Assembly: GCF_900143005.1 (NCBI RefSeq)
Contig: NZ_FRCS01000008.1
Coordinates: 62,001 to 126,000 of the forward strand
Reading direction: 5' to 3'
Length of the DNA: 64,000 bases
Source of the DNA: Cryptosporangium aurantiacum
GTDB taxonomy: Bacteria > Actinomycetota > Actinomycetes > Mycobacteriales > Cryptosporangiaceae
Shown here: positions 17,689 through 26,307 of the stretch, piece after piece
Position numbering within the stretch: position 1 is the stretch's first letter
Layout: each line of letters begins with the position of its first letter
The notes under the pieces: generated by a model
Database searches by the model: none
Seen by the model: only the letters and a program-made list of their open reading frames with translations
What the model was told of the DNA's origin: nothing
Translations under genes and position numbers: made by a program

Positions 17689-20263
17689 GGGCCCGGATCT
17701 GGAGCAGTTGCTCGCGAAGATCAAGGAGGAGCACGGCGCCGCGGCGCGGATCGTCTCCGCCGAGCGGGTGCGCAGCGGGGGTTTGGCCGGCTTCTTCGCC
17801 AAACAGCGGTTCGAGATCGCGGTCGAGATCCTCGATCCGGACGAGGCGGCGCTCGCCGACTCGTCCGCGGCGACCGCCGACGAGGCGGTGCCGCCGACCG
17901 CGGACGGGTTGTCGGCGCTGCTGGCTCGGGCCGAGGCGCAGGAGCGTGAGTTCGGCGAGGTGGAGCGGGCGCCGATGACGGCGGCCCGGTTCGCGCAGGT
18001 GCTGGCCGAGAGGGCTGTCTCGGGGGGTGACGGTGCGCGGTCGGGTGACCCGTCGTCCACGCCGACAACGCCGATCCGGACGCCGTCCGCGAGCCCCCCG
18101 TCCGGAGGGTCACTATCCGGGGGCTCCCCGTCCGGAGCCTCCCCGTCCGGAGCGGCACCGTCCGCAGCGGCGCGCTCCAACGGAACGCCGTCCGGAAGGG
18201 CACCGTCCGCGGGGGCATCGTCCGGGGGAACGCCGTCCGGAGCGGCCCCGTCCGCAGCGGCTCGTTCCGCTGGGTCACCGTCGAGAACGGCGTCGTCCGG
18301 GGGAACGCCGTCCGTCGGGTCACCATCCGCCCGGGGGGCGTCCGCTGCGGTGCCGTTCGACCGGCCGCCACGGGCGGCGGTCGCGGCGCGACTGGCCGAG
18401 CGGGCCCGGCAGCGCGCGGCCGAGGCCCACGACGCGGAACGCGCCGCCGCCACCGGCCGCGCAGCCGACCCCGACACGGCCGACGGTCGGGCGCGCCCCG
18501 GCCGCGCCGCGCACGACCACCACGCGGGCAACGGCCGCGGCCCGGCCGACGCGGTGGGCCGCAAGCGGACGACGGACGATCCCGTGCGGCACGACACCGC
18601 CGCGCACGACCGAGCTGCGGCCGGTCGAGTCGCGAACGGGCGGGCTGTGGAGGGCCGCGTGAACGGGCGTGCTGTGGACGGCGCGGACGTCGGGGATCGG
18701 GCGGTCCAGGAGCGGCCGGCGGCGGAGCCCGCCGACGGTGCCGCGGTGGACGAGAGCGCGGTGGGTACCGACCCCGCCGACGAGTACCCGGCCGACGACA
18801 GCGCGCCGGACATCCGCTCCGCGCCGCGCATCACCGGCCGCGTCGCGGCGCGCTCCGCATCTCCGGCGCCCGCCGTATCCCCCGCGCCTGCGTCGGCCCA
18901 GCCCGCCGACGCGGCGCGACCCGCCGACCCGGCGCGACCCGCAGACCCGGCGCGACCCACGGACCCGATGCGGCCCGTGGCCACCGCGGCCGCCGCGGCC
19001 ATCGCGGACTCGGCGGCCATCGCGGACGCTGACCCCGACGACGAGACCACGCACATTCGCACCGCGCGGGGCACGCACCCCGTCTCGCCCGCTCTCCCGA
19101 CGTCGAACTCACCGCACGGAGCCCACGCGGACGCGGAGCCGCACCCCCCGACCGCCACCGGAACGGCGAGCGTCCCTGGAGCAACACCGGTGAGCGGACG
19201 CGCCACCGTCCCCGGCACGACGAGCACCCCCGAGCCGGACGAACCACCCACCGCCGTGCAGGCACTCCGGCGCACCGGCCCGAAACCGGTCGCCCGCCCA
19301 GGTTACGACCACCCGGCCGTCCAACTCGTGCGGAACGGCGTGCCGGTACACATCGCGGCTCGCGCGGTCGGACCCGATCCGTGGACGGCGGTCGCGCGCG
19401 CGGTCGCCGGGTTGCCGTACCCGCCCGCGCTGCCCTCCCGCCCGGGCGAGGTGCTGGTGATCGTCGGCGAGACCGACTCGGCGCTGATGGTCGCCGGACA
19501 GATCGCCGCGCTGACCGCAGCCATCGACCCGTCGGCGACGCTGGTCGCGGGCTCGATCGCGGGCACCGGCCTACGCCGCTCGCACCGCATCTCCGGCCCG
19601 GACGAGGCGATCCGGCGAGCCGCCGAGCTGCATTCGTCCGCCGGTCCGCGGATCGTGGTGGTCGAGGCGACCGCCGGCTCGCCGATCGGCAGGGCCGCAG
19701 CGGTGACGTCGTCGGTCGACGCCTCACCACGGGCCACGATCTCGGCGCTGGACCCGACGCAGATCTGGGCCTGCGTGGACGCGACCAAGAAGAACGCGGA
19801 CACCGCGCGCTTCCTGGACGCGCTGGAGCGGGTCGACGCGCTCGCGGTCCACGGCGCCGACGCGACCGTGGAACCGGGCAGCGTGCTGCACTTCGGGCTC
19901 CCGGTCGTCATGCTGGACGGCCGTCCGGCGACCGCACGGCGCTGGACGACGCTGCTCTGCGAGCGGCTGGCCGGTGGACCGCTGCCCGCCGGTGGCGAGG
20001 GCCCGATCGCTCCGGTCATGCCGCTGGAGCTGCCGGTCGGACGGCGGGGAGCACACGCGGCGTCCGCAGAGGAACCGATCGAGCGGTCGCGGCGGACCAC
20101 CCACCGCGCGCCGGAACCCGAGTTCGCGGACTACGCCGCGGTGTTCGCGATGCCCCAACCCCAGCCCGCGGACGCGAGCTCCCGACAGGTCAACGGCGGC
20201 GCGCGGCACAACGGCCACGCGGTCCGGACCTGGTGGCCGGACGAGCATCCGGACGGCTACTGA
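17666..20263 (+). CDS. FlhF-like protein with degenerate GTPase domain and long linker
   Basis: This 865-residue protein begins like FlhF (LLLEGPDLEQLLAKIKEEHG, RIVSAERVRSGGLAGFFAKQ), the SRP-type GTPase that sites the polar flagellum, and lies directly after flhA as flhF does. A ~430-residue low-complexity linker (about 125-555) rich in Ser, Gly, Pro, Ala and Asp follows. The C-terminal ~250 residues keep an SRP-GTPase-like fold, but the P-loop reads GETDSALMVAG, without the GxxGxGKT lysine, so nucleotide binding is probably lost. The start is GTG 17666, inside the flhA 3' end. It may be a scaffold rather than a GTPase (inference). Confidence 0.75.
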   Translation: MSTRLLLEGPDLEQLLAKIKEEHGAAARIVSAERVRSGGLAGFFAKQRFEIAVEILDPDEAALADSSAATADEAVPPTADGLSALLARAEAQEREFGEVERAPMTAARFAQVLAERAVSGGDGARSGDPSSTPTTPIRTPSASPPSGGSLSGGSPSGASPSGAAPSAAARSNGTPSGRAPSAGASSGGTPSGAAPSAAARSAGSPSRTASSGGTPSVGSPSARGASAAVPFDRPPRAAVAARLAERARQRAAEAHDAERAAATGRAADPDTADGRARPGRAAHDHHAGNGRGPADAVGRKRTTDDPVRHDTAAHDRAAAGRVANGRAVEGRVNGRAVDGADVGDRAVQERPAAEPADGAAVDESAVGTDPADEYPADDSAPDIRSAPRITGRVAARSASPAPAVSPAPASAQPADAARPADPARPADPARPTDPMRPVATAAAAAIADSAAIADADPDDETTHIRTARGTHPVSPALPTSNSPHGAHADAEPHPPTATGTASVPGATPVSGRATVPGTTSTPEPDEPPTAVQALRRTGPKPVARPGYDHPAVQLVRNGVPVHIAARAVGPDPWTAVARAVAGLPYPPALPSRPGEVLVIVGETDSALMVAGQIAALTAAIDPSATLVAGSIAGTGLRRSHRISGPDEAIRRAAELHSSAGPRIVVVEATAGSPIGRAAAVTSSVDASPRATISALDPTQIWACVDATKKNADTARFLDALERVDALAVHGADATVEPGSVLHFGLPVVMLDGRPATARRWTTLLCERLAGGPLPAGGEGPIAPVMPLELPVGRRGAHAASAEEPIERSRRTTHRAPEPEFADYAAVFAMPQPQPADASSRQVNGGARHNGHAVRTWWPDEHPDGY
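18096..18352 (+). repeat. Degenerate TCCGG-rich repeat in the FlhF-like linker
   Basis: Direct, in-frame 12-15 base units built on CCGTCCGGAG and CCGTCCGCAGCGGC encode Ser-Gly-x-Pro and Ala-Pro-Ser-Ala steps. They account for part of the unusual length of the linker. Confidence 0.75.
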
Positions 20264-20559
20264 TGTTCGCGCGCTACTCGGTCCTGCTGCTCGCCGCACT
20301 GCTGGCGGCGCCCGCGCTCTGGCAGGCGTTCGTGGTCGGCAACCTGGACGTCGACACGGCGCTGATCCGCTACTTGATCGCCGTCCTGCTGGCCTCGCTC
20401 ATGCTGGGCATTCTCCGCGCGCTGTTCCGGGTGTACCACCGGATCCAGCAGGAGCACGAGGTCCAGCGTCAGCTGGAGGAGCTCCGCCAGCAGCAGGCCG
20501 AACGCCGCGCCGCCGCTGCCGCCGCCGAGGAGCAGGCGGGCGGCGGCGAAGCCGCCTGA
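20263..20559 (+). CDS. Small two-span membrane protein with coiled-coil tail
   Basis: The 98-residue protein has two membrane helices (about 6-25 and 34-55: LIRYLIAVLLASLMLGILRA) then a Gln/Glu/Arg coiled coil (about 60-85) and a Gly/Ala end. I do not recognise the family. ATG 20263 overlaps the stop of the FlhF-like gene, so it is translationally coupled to it and is likely part of the flhA operon; a role in flagellar placement is a guess from context. Confidence 0.8.
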   Translation: MFARYSVLLLAALLAAPALWQAFVVGNLDVDTALIRYLIAVLLASLMLGILRALFRVYHRIQQEHEVQRQLEELRQQQAERRAAAAAAEEQAGGGEAA

Positions 20560-20582
20560 CCCACGGCGAAGCCGCCTGACCC
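20544..20582 (+). repeat. 20-base tandem duplication over a stop codon
   Basis: The unit CGGCGAAGCCGCCTGACCCA appears at 20544-20563 and 19 of its 20 bases again at 20564-20582. The first copy contains the TGA stop of the small membrane protein gene. Confidence 0.85.
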
Positions 20583-20608
20583 CCTCAAGGAGGCACCCCG
20601 AACGGACG

Positions 20609-20637
20609 ACGGGGTGACCGCGCCGCGATCACCCCGT
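20609..20637. terminator. Bidirectional terminator
   Basis: A perfect 9-bp stem (ACGGGGTGA / TCACCCCGT) with an 11-base loop sits between convergent genes ending at 20559 (+) and 20654 (-). A pyrimidine-rich TGCTTGCCTTTCC follows on the + strand. Confidence 0.75.
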
Positions 20638-20653
20638 GCTTGCCTTTCCGACG

Positions 20654-21151
20654 TCAACCCGCCAGCGAGATCCAGAGCCGCCCGGCGCCGTACCCCGCGA
20701 CCGCCACGGCGAGGTCGAGCCGCGCGCCGAGCGCGACCATTCGCGCCTGCGCCTCCTGCGGCGCCGCCTCACCGGGCAGGAAGACGCTCTCCTTCTCCAG
20801 CCGGAGGTGCGGCGTGCCCTCTTTGTTGAGCAGAGCCGCCATGATGTTGCACACCTCGCGGACGTTCTCCCCGATCAGCTTGGTGAGCTGCCCCTCGTCG
20901 ACACAGTCCTCGGCGCCCCCCTTGGGGAGCAGACCGATCGCAGCACCCACCCAGGCCGCCAGCGGCAGGTCCATCCCGCCGACGGCGCCGATCTTGTTCG
21001 TGTCGTCGACGTAGATCGCGACCACGGCTTTCTGCAGGTCAGCCGTGGAGGCCGGCGAGCCGTCGCCGACCGTGACGTCCTTGCCGAGCAGCTCCTCGAG
21101 CATGTCCCGGACGTCCTTCGGTGACGGCAACTGTGTCGTCGCTTGTGTCAT
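20654..21151 (-). CDS. Chemotaxis-operon protein of unknown function
   Basis: A 165-residue soluble protein, last in the cheB operon. It has a helical start (PSPKDVRDMLEELLGKDVTV), a middle with CheC/CheX-like spacing (LTKLIGENVREVCNIMAALL) and ends in AVAGYGAGRLWISLAG. The resemblance to CheX is weak and the E-x2-N phosphatase signature is not clear, so I leave it unnamed. It could be a CheC/CheX relative or a flagellar regulator. ATG 21151 is 76 bases after the cheY stop. Confidence 0.75.
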   Translation of the reverse strand: MTQATTQLPSPKDVRDMLEELLGKDVTVGDGSPASTADLQKAVVAIYVDDTNKIGAVGGMDLPLAAWVGAAIGLLPKGGAEDCVDEGQLTKLIGENVREVCNIMAALLNKEGTPHLRLEKESVFLPGEAAPQEAQARMVALGARLDLAVAVAGYGAGRLWISLAG

Positions 21152-21227
21152 CGTCCACCCCTTGCGTCGCAGCCGGCGGCACCGCGCCGCGGCCCGTGCC
21201 CGACCCTGGCCTCACCCTCCGAAGGGC

Positions 21228-21590
21228 TCACCCCAGGATCGAGTCGAGGTTCTCCTTGAACATCTCGGCCGTGAACGGCTTCGCGATCAGGAACAGCGCG
21301 CCGGCCGCGGACGCGGTGTCACGCATCTCCTGCGTGCCCTCCGAGGTGACGAAGCCGAACGGCGTGTTGTTGCCGCTGGCACGAAGCGCCCGGATCGCCT
21401 CGATCCCCGTCATGTTGGGCATGTTCCAGTCCGAGAGAACGAGGTCGGGCTTCTCGTCGTTGGCCTTCTGGACGAGTTGGGCTCCGTCCTCCGCCTCGAT
21501 CAGCTCGTGACCGTCGTACCCCGCCTGCCGGAGTGTGCGGGTGACGATCTGACGCATCACCCGGCTGTCGTCGGCGATCAGGATCTTCAT
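21228..21590 (-). CDS. cheY: CheY-type single-domain response regulator
   Basis: A 120-residue receiver domain with no output domain: acidic pair (IADDSR), phospho-acceptor Asp54 (LSDWNMPNMTG), Thr in FVTSEG and Lys in IAKPF. It should carry the signal from CheA to the FliM/FliN switch or act as a phosphate sink. Its ATG overlaps the cheX stop (ATGA). A second CheY lies just upstream in the same operon. Confidence 0.92.
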   Translation of the reverse strand: MKILIADDSRVMRQIVTRTLRQAGYDGHELIEAEDGAQLVQKANDEKPDLVLSDWNMPNMTGIEAIRALRASGNNTPFGFVTSEGTQEMRDTASAAGALFLIAKPFTAEMFKENLDSILG

Positions 21591-22063
21591 TCGGTCTCCC
21601 CCCCTTGCGGCTTTTCCAGCACGCTGACCTCCATAGGCTCACCCATCCAGGTGGCCTCAAACCGACAGATTTCGTCCCCCGCCAGCCACGGGTCGTTGTC
21701 GGCGTCGTTGTGCACCTCGGGCAGGCCGAGCGTGCAGGGCTCGGGTAGGAGGCTCTTGACGTTGCCGCCGATAACGTTCGCTAGTTCGCCGAGGGCGTCG
21801 TCGACGTCGCCGTCGGTGACCTCGTCCGTTCCCATTCCGAGCAGCGCCGCGGCCGCCTCCTTGGAGGCCGCCGCAGAGCACGCCACCAGAACCAGCCCGT
21901 GCCAGGCACCGCTGACCGCCACCCCGGCCACCACGTCCCGGGAGAGCTTGTCCGGCGGTAGCGGGACCAGCGGTTTCTCACCGTCGGTATCGAGGTAGGA
22001 CGCCCAAACCTGTTCGGCGATCTGCTGGAGATCGTCGCCGGTGGGGGCCATGGTCGCGCTCAT
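21587..22063 (-). CDS. cheX: CheX-like CheY-P phosphatase
   Basis: A 158-residue protein with the CheC/CheX/FliY phosphatase pattern (DALGELANVIGGNVKSLL), where Glu and Asn in ELAN match the catalytic E-x2-N. The surrounding GLVLVACSAAASKEAAAALL and beta-rich C-terminus agree. CheX dephosphorylates CheY-P; lying between two cheY genes and overlapping both by 4 bases strongly supports that. No CheZ gene is present. Confidence 0.82.
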   Translation of the reverse strand: MSATMAPTGDDLQQIAEQVWASYLDTDGEKPLVPLPPDKLSRDVVAGVAVSGAWHGLVLVACSAAASKEAAAALLGMGTDEVTDGDVDDALGELANVIGGNVKSLLPEPCTLGLPEVHNDADNDPWLAGDEICRFEATWMGEPMEVSVLEKPQGGETE

Positions 22064-22455
22064 GCGTGCGCCCCGTCCGGGATCAACCCGAGCATGACCA
22101 GCTTGTCCACGATCGCATCCGGCGTGAACGGCTTGATCACGTACTCGTGGGCGCCGGCCGCGAGCGCGCGGACGATCTGTCCGTGCTCGCTCTCAGTCGT
22201 GACCATCATCAGCGTCATCCCGCGGAACTTCTTGTCCGCGCGAACGGCGGTCACGAACTCGAGACCGTTCATCTCGGGCATGTTCCAGTCGATCAGCGCA
22301 AGCTCGGGCACCGTATCCAGTTCGGCGAGGCGATCCATCGCCTCGCGCCCGTTACCGGCCTCGACCACGTCGAAGTTCAGACCGGAGACGATGCGTCTGA
22401 GGATCAGTCGCATCGCTCGGGAGTCGTCGATCACCATGGCGAGCACTCGCCTCAC
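22060..22455 (-). CDS. cheY: CheY-type single-domain response regulator
   Basis: A 131-residue receiver domain: acidic pair (VIDDSR), Asp56 (LIDWNMPEMNG), Thr-Thr in MVTTESE and Lys in VIKPFTPD. Closely similar in layout to the other CheY two genes downstream but clearly divergent, so not a recent copy. The GTG at 22455 overlaps the cheR stop (GTGA). Confidence 0.92.
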   Translation of the reverse strand: MRRVLAMVIDDSRAMRLILRRIVSGLNFDVVEAGNGREAMDRLAELDTVPELALIDWNMPEMNGLEFVTAVRADKKFRGMTLMMVTTESEHGQIVRALAAGAHEYVIKPFTPDAIVDKLVMLGLIPDGAHA

Positions 22456-23303
22456 CCCTTCCCCGTGACGCCGACCGGCGCCGAAGTACCGGTCCGCGGC
22501 CGATAGGCCGACGTCCGTCCGGTGACGACGCGCTCAAAGCCGTCGTCGATTCCCATCGTGGTCTCGGCAGCGCCGAGGAAGAGCCACCCATCGGGCTTCA
22601 GCAGATTGCGGATGCGCTTGAGCACGCCCCGCTTCGTCTCGACGTCGAAGTAGATGAGCACGTTCCGCAGGAACACCACGTCGAATGCGGGCATCGGCGG
22701 GAACGGCGCCGCCAGATTGAGCCGCTTGAAGCTGACCGCCTTTTTGATCGGGGCGGCCACCTCCCACTCCGGACCGACCCGGGTGAAGTGCTTGACCAGC
22801 AACGGCGCCGGCAGACCTCGGTTCACCTCGAGCTGGCTGTACCGGCCGGTCTCGGCTCTGGCCAGCATCTCGGTGGAGATGTCGGTTCCGAGGATCTCGT
22901 ACGTCCAGCCCGGCGGCAGGTTCTCCTTGAGCAGGATCGCCAGCGTGTACGGCTCCTGGCCGCTGGACGACGCGGCCGACCAGACCCGCATGCTGCGCGC
23001 CGTCCCCCTGGACTTCACCAGCTGCGGGATGACCAGGTCGGTCATCGCGGTGAACGGCTCCCGATCCCGGAACCAGGACGTCTCGTTCGTCGTCAGCGCA
23101 TCGACGATGCTGTCCCGGTCGCTACGACCGGCCGGGCCCTGTGCCCGGAGCAGGAACTCGGTGACCGAGGCCAGGCCCGCTTTGCGGGCCAGCGGCAGCA
23201 GCCGGGCTTCGACCAGGTATTCCTTCCCCGGTTCCAGCACGATCGACGCCTCCCGGCGTACCAGGCTGCTGACGAATTGGAACTCGTGCGCCGAGAGGGT
23301 CAT
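22452..23303 (-). CDS. cheR: Chemotaxis methyltransferase CheR
   Basis: The 283-residue protein has the CheR N-terminal helical domain (FQFVSSLVRREASIVLEPGK) and SAM-binding domain: NETSWFRDREPF, VWSAASSSGQEPYTLAILL, EILGTDISTEMLARAETGRY, and DVVFLRNVLIYFD. It methylates receptor glutamates in sensory adaptation; no receptor is encoded here. Its start overlaps the cheB stop and its stop overlaps cheY. Confidence 0.96.
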   Translation of the reverse strand: MTLSAHEFQFVSSLVRREASIVLEPGKEYLVEARLLPLARKAGLASVTEFLLRAQGPAGRSDRDSIVDALTTNETSWFRDREPFTAMTDLVIPQLVKSRGTARSMRVWSAASSSGQEPYTLAILLKENLPPGWTYEILGTDISTEMLARAETGRYSQLEVNRGLPAPLLVKHFTRVGPEWEVAAPIKKAVSFKRLNLAAPFPPMPAFDVVFLRNVLIYFDVETKRGVLKRIRNLLKPDGWLFLGAAETTMGIDDGFERVVTGRTSAYRPRTGTSAPVGVTGKG

Positions 23304-24481
23304 CTGACCACCGCCAACCGGTTAGCTCGGCCGTGGCCGACGCGAGCGAGCAGAGTGTCGGAAATCGAGCCGAGCGGCACTATGGCGTCTGCGAGCCCGG
23401 CCGCGGCGACGGCGCCGGGCATTCCCCAGACCACGGATGTCTCCTCGTCCTGGACCACTATTTCGCTACCGACCCTTGCGAGAACTTCACAACCCTTTTT
23501 ACCGTCTTGTCCCATTCCGGTCAGCACGACGGTCAGGGCATGCGCGCCGTAGACCGTCGCCACCGACCGGAACAGCGGGTCGACCGCGGGGCGGCACGAG
23601 TTCTCCGGCGGCCCCTCGTGCAGCTTGGTGACGACCGAGGTCCCCCGCCGGATGACCTCGAGGTGCTTGTCGCCCGGCGCGATGTACACCGTGCCGGCCG
23701 TCAAGGGAGTGTCCGCCGTCGCTTCGACCACTTTTACTGCACTTGCCCGATCTAGGCGATCGGCGAACATTTTGGTGAAAATCGGCGGCATGTGCTGAAC
23801 GACGACCACCGGCACCGGCAGATCCTTCGGGAAGCCCTGGACGACCTTGGCCAGCGCGTCCGGGCCGCCGGTGGAGCACCCGACCGCGATGACGTCGATC
23901 CGGGTCCCGGGCGTCTTGGGGGCGGCCTTTCCCGGCGGCCGCGCACCGGCCGGCGGCGGAGCCTGCGGCCGCCCGAGCGGTGCACCCGCGCGGGCGGGTG
24001 GCCCGCCGGGCGCCGTCGCCGGCGCGCCGGGGCGGCCGGGCAACGCGCCGGGGCGCGGCGGAACCGCGCTCGGCCGCTGCCGCGGCGCGAGCGCGTAGAT
24101 CCGCGGGATGAGCTGTTCACGGACGCTCTTGATCGACTCCCGCACGCTGCCGACGTTCGCCGGCTTCGTGACGTAGTCGCTGGCGCCGGCCGCGAGCGCT
24201 TCCAGCGTGGCGGACGCCCCGGAGGCCGTCAGCGTGCTGAACATGATCACCGGAAGACGCTTGTGCTTGGGGCGCAGCTCTCGCAGGGTGCCCAGGCCGT
24301 CGAGCACCGGCATCTCGATGTCCAGCGTCACGACGTCGGGCTTCAGCTCGTCGATCTTGGCGAGAGCGAGCCGTCCGTTGGACGCGGTACCAACGACCTG
24401 AATGCCCGGGTCGTCGGTGAGTGCGTCAACGATCAGGCGTCGGACGACGACCGAGTCGTCGACCACCAGAACTGAGATCAC
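23300..24481 (-). CDS. cheB: Chemotaxis methylesterase CheB
   Basis: A 393-residue CheB: receiver domain (1-120) with Asp54 in VTLDIEMPVLDG, a ~60-residue Pro/Ala/Gly linker (about 140-200), then the methylesterase domain with Ser in VGCSTGGPDAL, His in VVQHMPP and Asp in LTGMGQDGKKG. It removes methyl groups from receptors when phosphorylated by CheA. GTG 24481 (ISVLVVDDS) was chosen over a longer upstream frame because it has a GGGAAGG-like ribosome site and matches family N-termini. It is first in the cheB-cheR-cheY-cheX-cheY operon. Confidence 0.96.
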   Translation of the reverse strand: MISVLVVDDSVVVRRLIVDALTDDPGIQVVGTASNGRLALAKIDELKPDVVTLDIEMPVLDGLGTLRELRPKHKRLPVIMFSTLTASGASATLEALAAGASDYVTKPANVGSVRESIKSVREQLIPRIYALAPRQRPSAVPPRPGALPGRPGAPATAPGGPPARAGAPLGRPQAPPPAGARPPGKAAPKTPGTRIDVIAVGCSTGGPDALAKVVQGFPKDLPVPVVVVQHMPPIFTKMFADRLDRASAVKVVEATADTPLTAGTVYIAPGDKHLEVIRRGTSVVTKLHEGPPENSCRPAVDPLFRSVATVYGAHALTVVLTGMGQDGKKGCEVLARVGSEIVVQDEETSVVWGMPGAVAAAGLADAIVPLGSISDTLLARVGHGRANRLAVVR

Positions 24482-24571
24482 ACGCGCCGCCTTCCCGTGC
24501 CGAGGCCCCGCACGCGCCGGCAACCGCAGCCGCAGCCGGGCGGGATGCACCTCGGGGCCGTCACGGCGTCC

Positions 24572-24599
24572 CTATCGGTCGCGCGGTGACCAGGCTGAG
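24572..24599 (-). promoter_or_regulatory. Motility sigma-type promoter for the cheB operon
   Basis: On the minus strand, CTCA (24599-24596), 16 bases, ACCGATAG (24579-24572), 90 bases before the cheB start. Five of six core -10 bases match GCCGAT. Confidence 0.55.
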
Positions 24600-24650
24600 G
24601 AATTGGTGTGACCCGGACCACGACCTGACGGACCCGGGCCCCCCGAAACG

Positions 24651-24680
24651 CGTCGGCCCGCGCCGAAGCGCGGGCCGACG
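24651..24680. terminator. Hairpin terminator
   Basis: A perfect 12-bp stem (CGTCGGCCCGCG / CGCGGGCCGACG) with a 6-base loop sits 16 bases after the stop of the 349-residue gene (minus strand). It insulates that gene from the cheB operon. Confidence 0.8.
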
Positions 24681-24696
24681 GGGAAAGCGCGTGCGA

Positions 24697-25746
24697 CTAC
24701 GAACCCAGGGCGGACGGCCCGAGGGTGGACAGCACCGGCCCGAGCAGGCGGTGGGCGGTCTCTGCGTCCACCAGGTCGCGGGCGGCCAGCGCCTGGACGG
24801 CGCCGCTCAGCAGGTTCCACACTCCGGCTGCCCGCTCGGTCACCGGAATCCCGCTGGTCTCCACTGCCTGGACGAGTAAGAACTGCCCGGCTGCCGCCTC
24901 GCGGACCCGGTCGGCCAGGTGGACCGCCCAGGACGCGGAGTGGATCGCCGGTGCCCAGCTCGCCGACTCGCGGCGCGCCGCCTCCGCAGCCTTGTAGAGC
25001 CGCGCGCCGTCCTGCTGGCTCAGGCTCGCAACCCGGTCGATCAGCGTCCGCATCGCGGACCCGGTCGGGCCGAGGCCCACCTCCCGCTCGGGCAGACGCC
25101 GGCTCGCGGCCACCCACGGGGCAGCCAGCCGCCGCCTGCTCTGGTCGTCGAGTTCCTGCCGGAGGTACCCGGCCACGATCGCGTCGCAAATCACCGCGGT
25201 CGCCCGGGAGGCGACCTCCGACTGCACCTTCGGCGGCCGGGGAGCCGGCTCGCCGGTGCGCTGCACCGGCGGGAACTGCGGGGCCTGGTCCGGCTCGGCC
25301 TCGCCTGCCGCGCTCCACGTCCAGTCCAGGACGTCATAGCGAACGCACTGCAGCAAGCCGTCGACGGTGCCCAGCGGCGCCCGCTGAAGGAGCCCCAGCG
25401 CGGCGCTGGCCCGCTTCTCGACCGGCGTCGCGGGGTCGGTTGCGCGGCTCAGCCCGGCGACATCACGGACCGTAGGCTGCACGGTCGTCGCGATCTCCAC
25501 CGCGGCCCAGAGATCGGCGCGCTGCCCGTCGTCGGCGCGATGCTCGGCGAGCACCTCCAGGTCGTCCGGACCCAGCGACAGAGCGCGGGTCAGGACGTCG
25601 GAGACACCGGCCCCACCCTCGATCCGGGTGAGGTCGAAACCGAGGACTGGGGCGCTGACCAGGCTGTACACGCAAGCCAGTCTGACACCCGTTCGCCGGT
25701 CCGCCAAGGCTTCGCCCGGGACCACCGGCCGAATTCGACCGTCCAC
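24697..25746 (-). CDS. Unknown helical protein between chemotaxis operons
   Basis: The 349-residue soluble protein is Ala/Leu/Arg-rich and mainly helical, without signal peptide, membrane span or known catalytic motif. It has a middle Pro-rich stretch (about 155-175). I do not recognise the family. No motility-type promoter is seen upstream (25747-25885), and a strong terminator follows it. The ATG at 25746 has no obvious ribosome site; a start further in is possible. Confidence 0.65.
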   Translation of the reverse strand: MDGRIRPVVPGEALADRRTGVRLACVYSLVSAPVLGFDLTRIEGGAGVSDVLTRALSLGPDDLEVLAEHRADDGQRADLWAAVEIATTVQPTVRDVAGLSRATDPATPVEKRASAALGLLQRAPLGTVDGLLQCVRYDVLDWTWSAAGEAEPDQAPQFPPVQRTGEPAPRPPKVQSEVASRATAVICDAIVAGYLRQELDDQSRRRLAAPWVAASRRLPEREVGLGPTGSAMRTLIDRVASLSQQDGARLYKAAEAARRESASWAPAIHSASWAVHLADRVREAAAGQFLLVQAVETSGIPVTERAAGVWNLLSGAVQALAARDLVDAETAHRLLGPVLSTLGPSALGS

Positions 25747-25885
25747 AGTGGCGCGCGACGCACGGATCCGAACGGCGGTGGCTACGCACCGTCGTCGGAT
25801 GTGAACTGCGGCATACCGTCACCCAGCGTGGTGTGCTCCCGGAGCGGTCACACGCATGGTTACTACCGGAATGCGTTCAGTGAGA

Positions 25886-26257
25886 TCAGGCGGCCTGCCC
25901 GCGTCCGCCGAGGTCGGTGATGACCTGCTCGGCGTCCTGCGCGAACCGGGGCGCCACGACCGCGAAGGCCCGCAGCGGATCGCTGCCGGGAACGTCCGGA
26001 CGCTCCAGCGGGCCGAGCGCACCGATCAGGTCCACGGTCCCGGAGGGCGGCGTCTCGTCGAGCGCACCGACGCCGGCCCTGGCCGAGCCGGTCAGCAACG
26101 CGAGCAACTCGGCCTGCTGGCTCACCGCGAGCCGCAGCGCCTGTCCGGGGTCCGCCGGGGTGTCCTGGCCGGCTGCCTGGGGAACCTGAGTGGCCGGGTG
26201 GTCCGGCTGCGCTCCGGACGGGCTCTCGACCTCGAGCTTCGACTGCGATCTGGGCAC
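25886..26257 (-). CDS. Unknown 123-residue protein under a motility-type promoter
   Basis: The protein has a disordered Pro/Ser/Gln-rich first half (SQSKLEVESPSGAQPD, TPADPGQALRLAVSQQAELL) and a second half with DLIGALGPLERPDVPGSDPL and AFAVVAPRFAQDAEQVITDL. No known family is recognised. GTG 26257 has an excellent ribosome site (GGGAGGAG), better than the ATG at 26371, which lies inside a terminator hairpin. A CTCA-N16-GGCGATAG promoter ends 50 bases upstream, so it is a likely new motility-regulon member. Confidence 0.75.
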   Translation of the reverse strand: MPRSQSKLEVESPSGAQPDHPATQVPQAAGQDTPADPGQALRLAVSQQAELLALLTGSARAGVGALDETPPSGTVDLIGALGPLERPDVPGSDPLRAFAVVAPRFAQDAEQVITDLGGRGQAA

Positions 26258-26307
26258 GGCGAACTCCTCCCGAACTCCGGCGGACGTCACTCCGACCGCC
26301 AGCGTTC

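Noticed and set aside
15538-19275. Very long open frame on the minus strand opposite flhA and the FlhF-like gene
   Set aside because: It is antisense to well-supported genes, contains no recognisable domain and is typical of high-GC codon bias. The same holds for long antisense frames at 1558-3561, 27070-29271 and 56414-58669.
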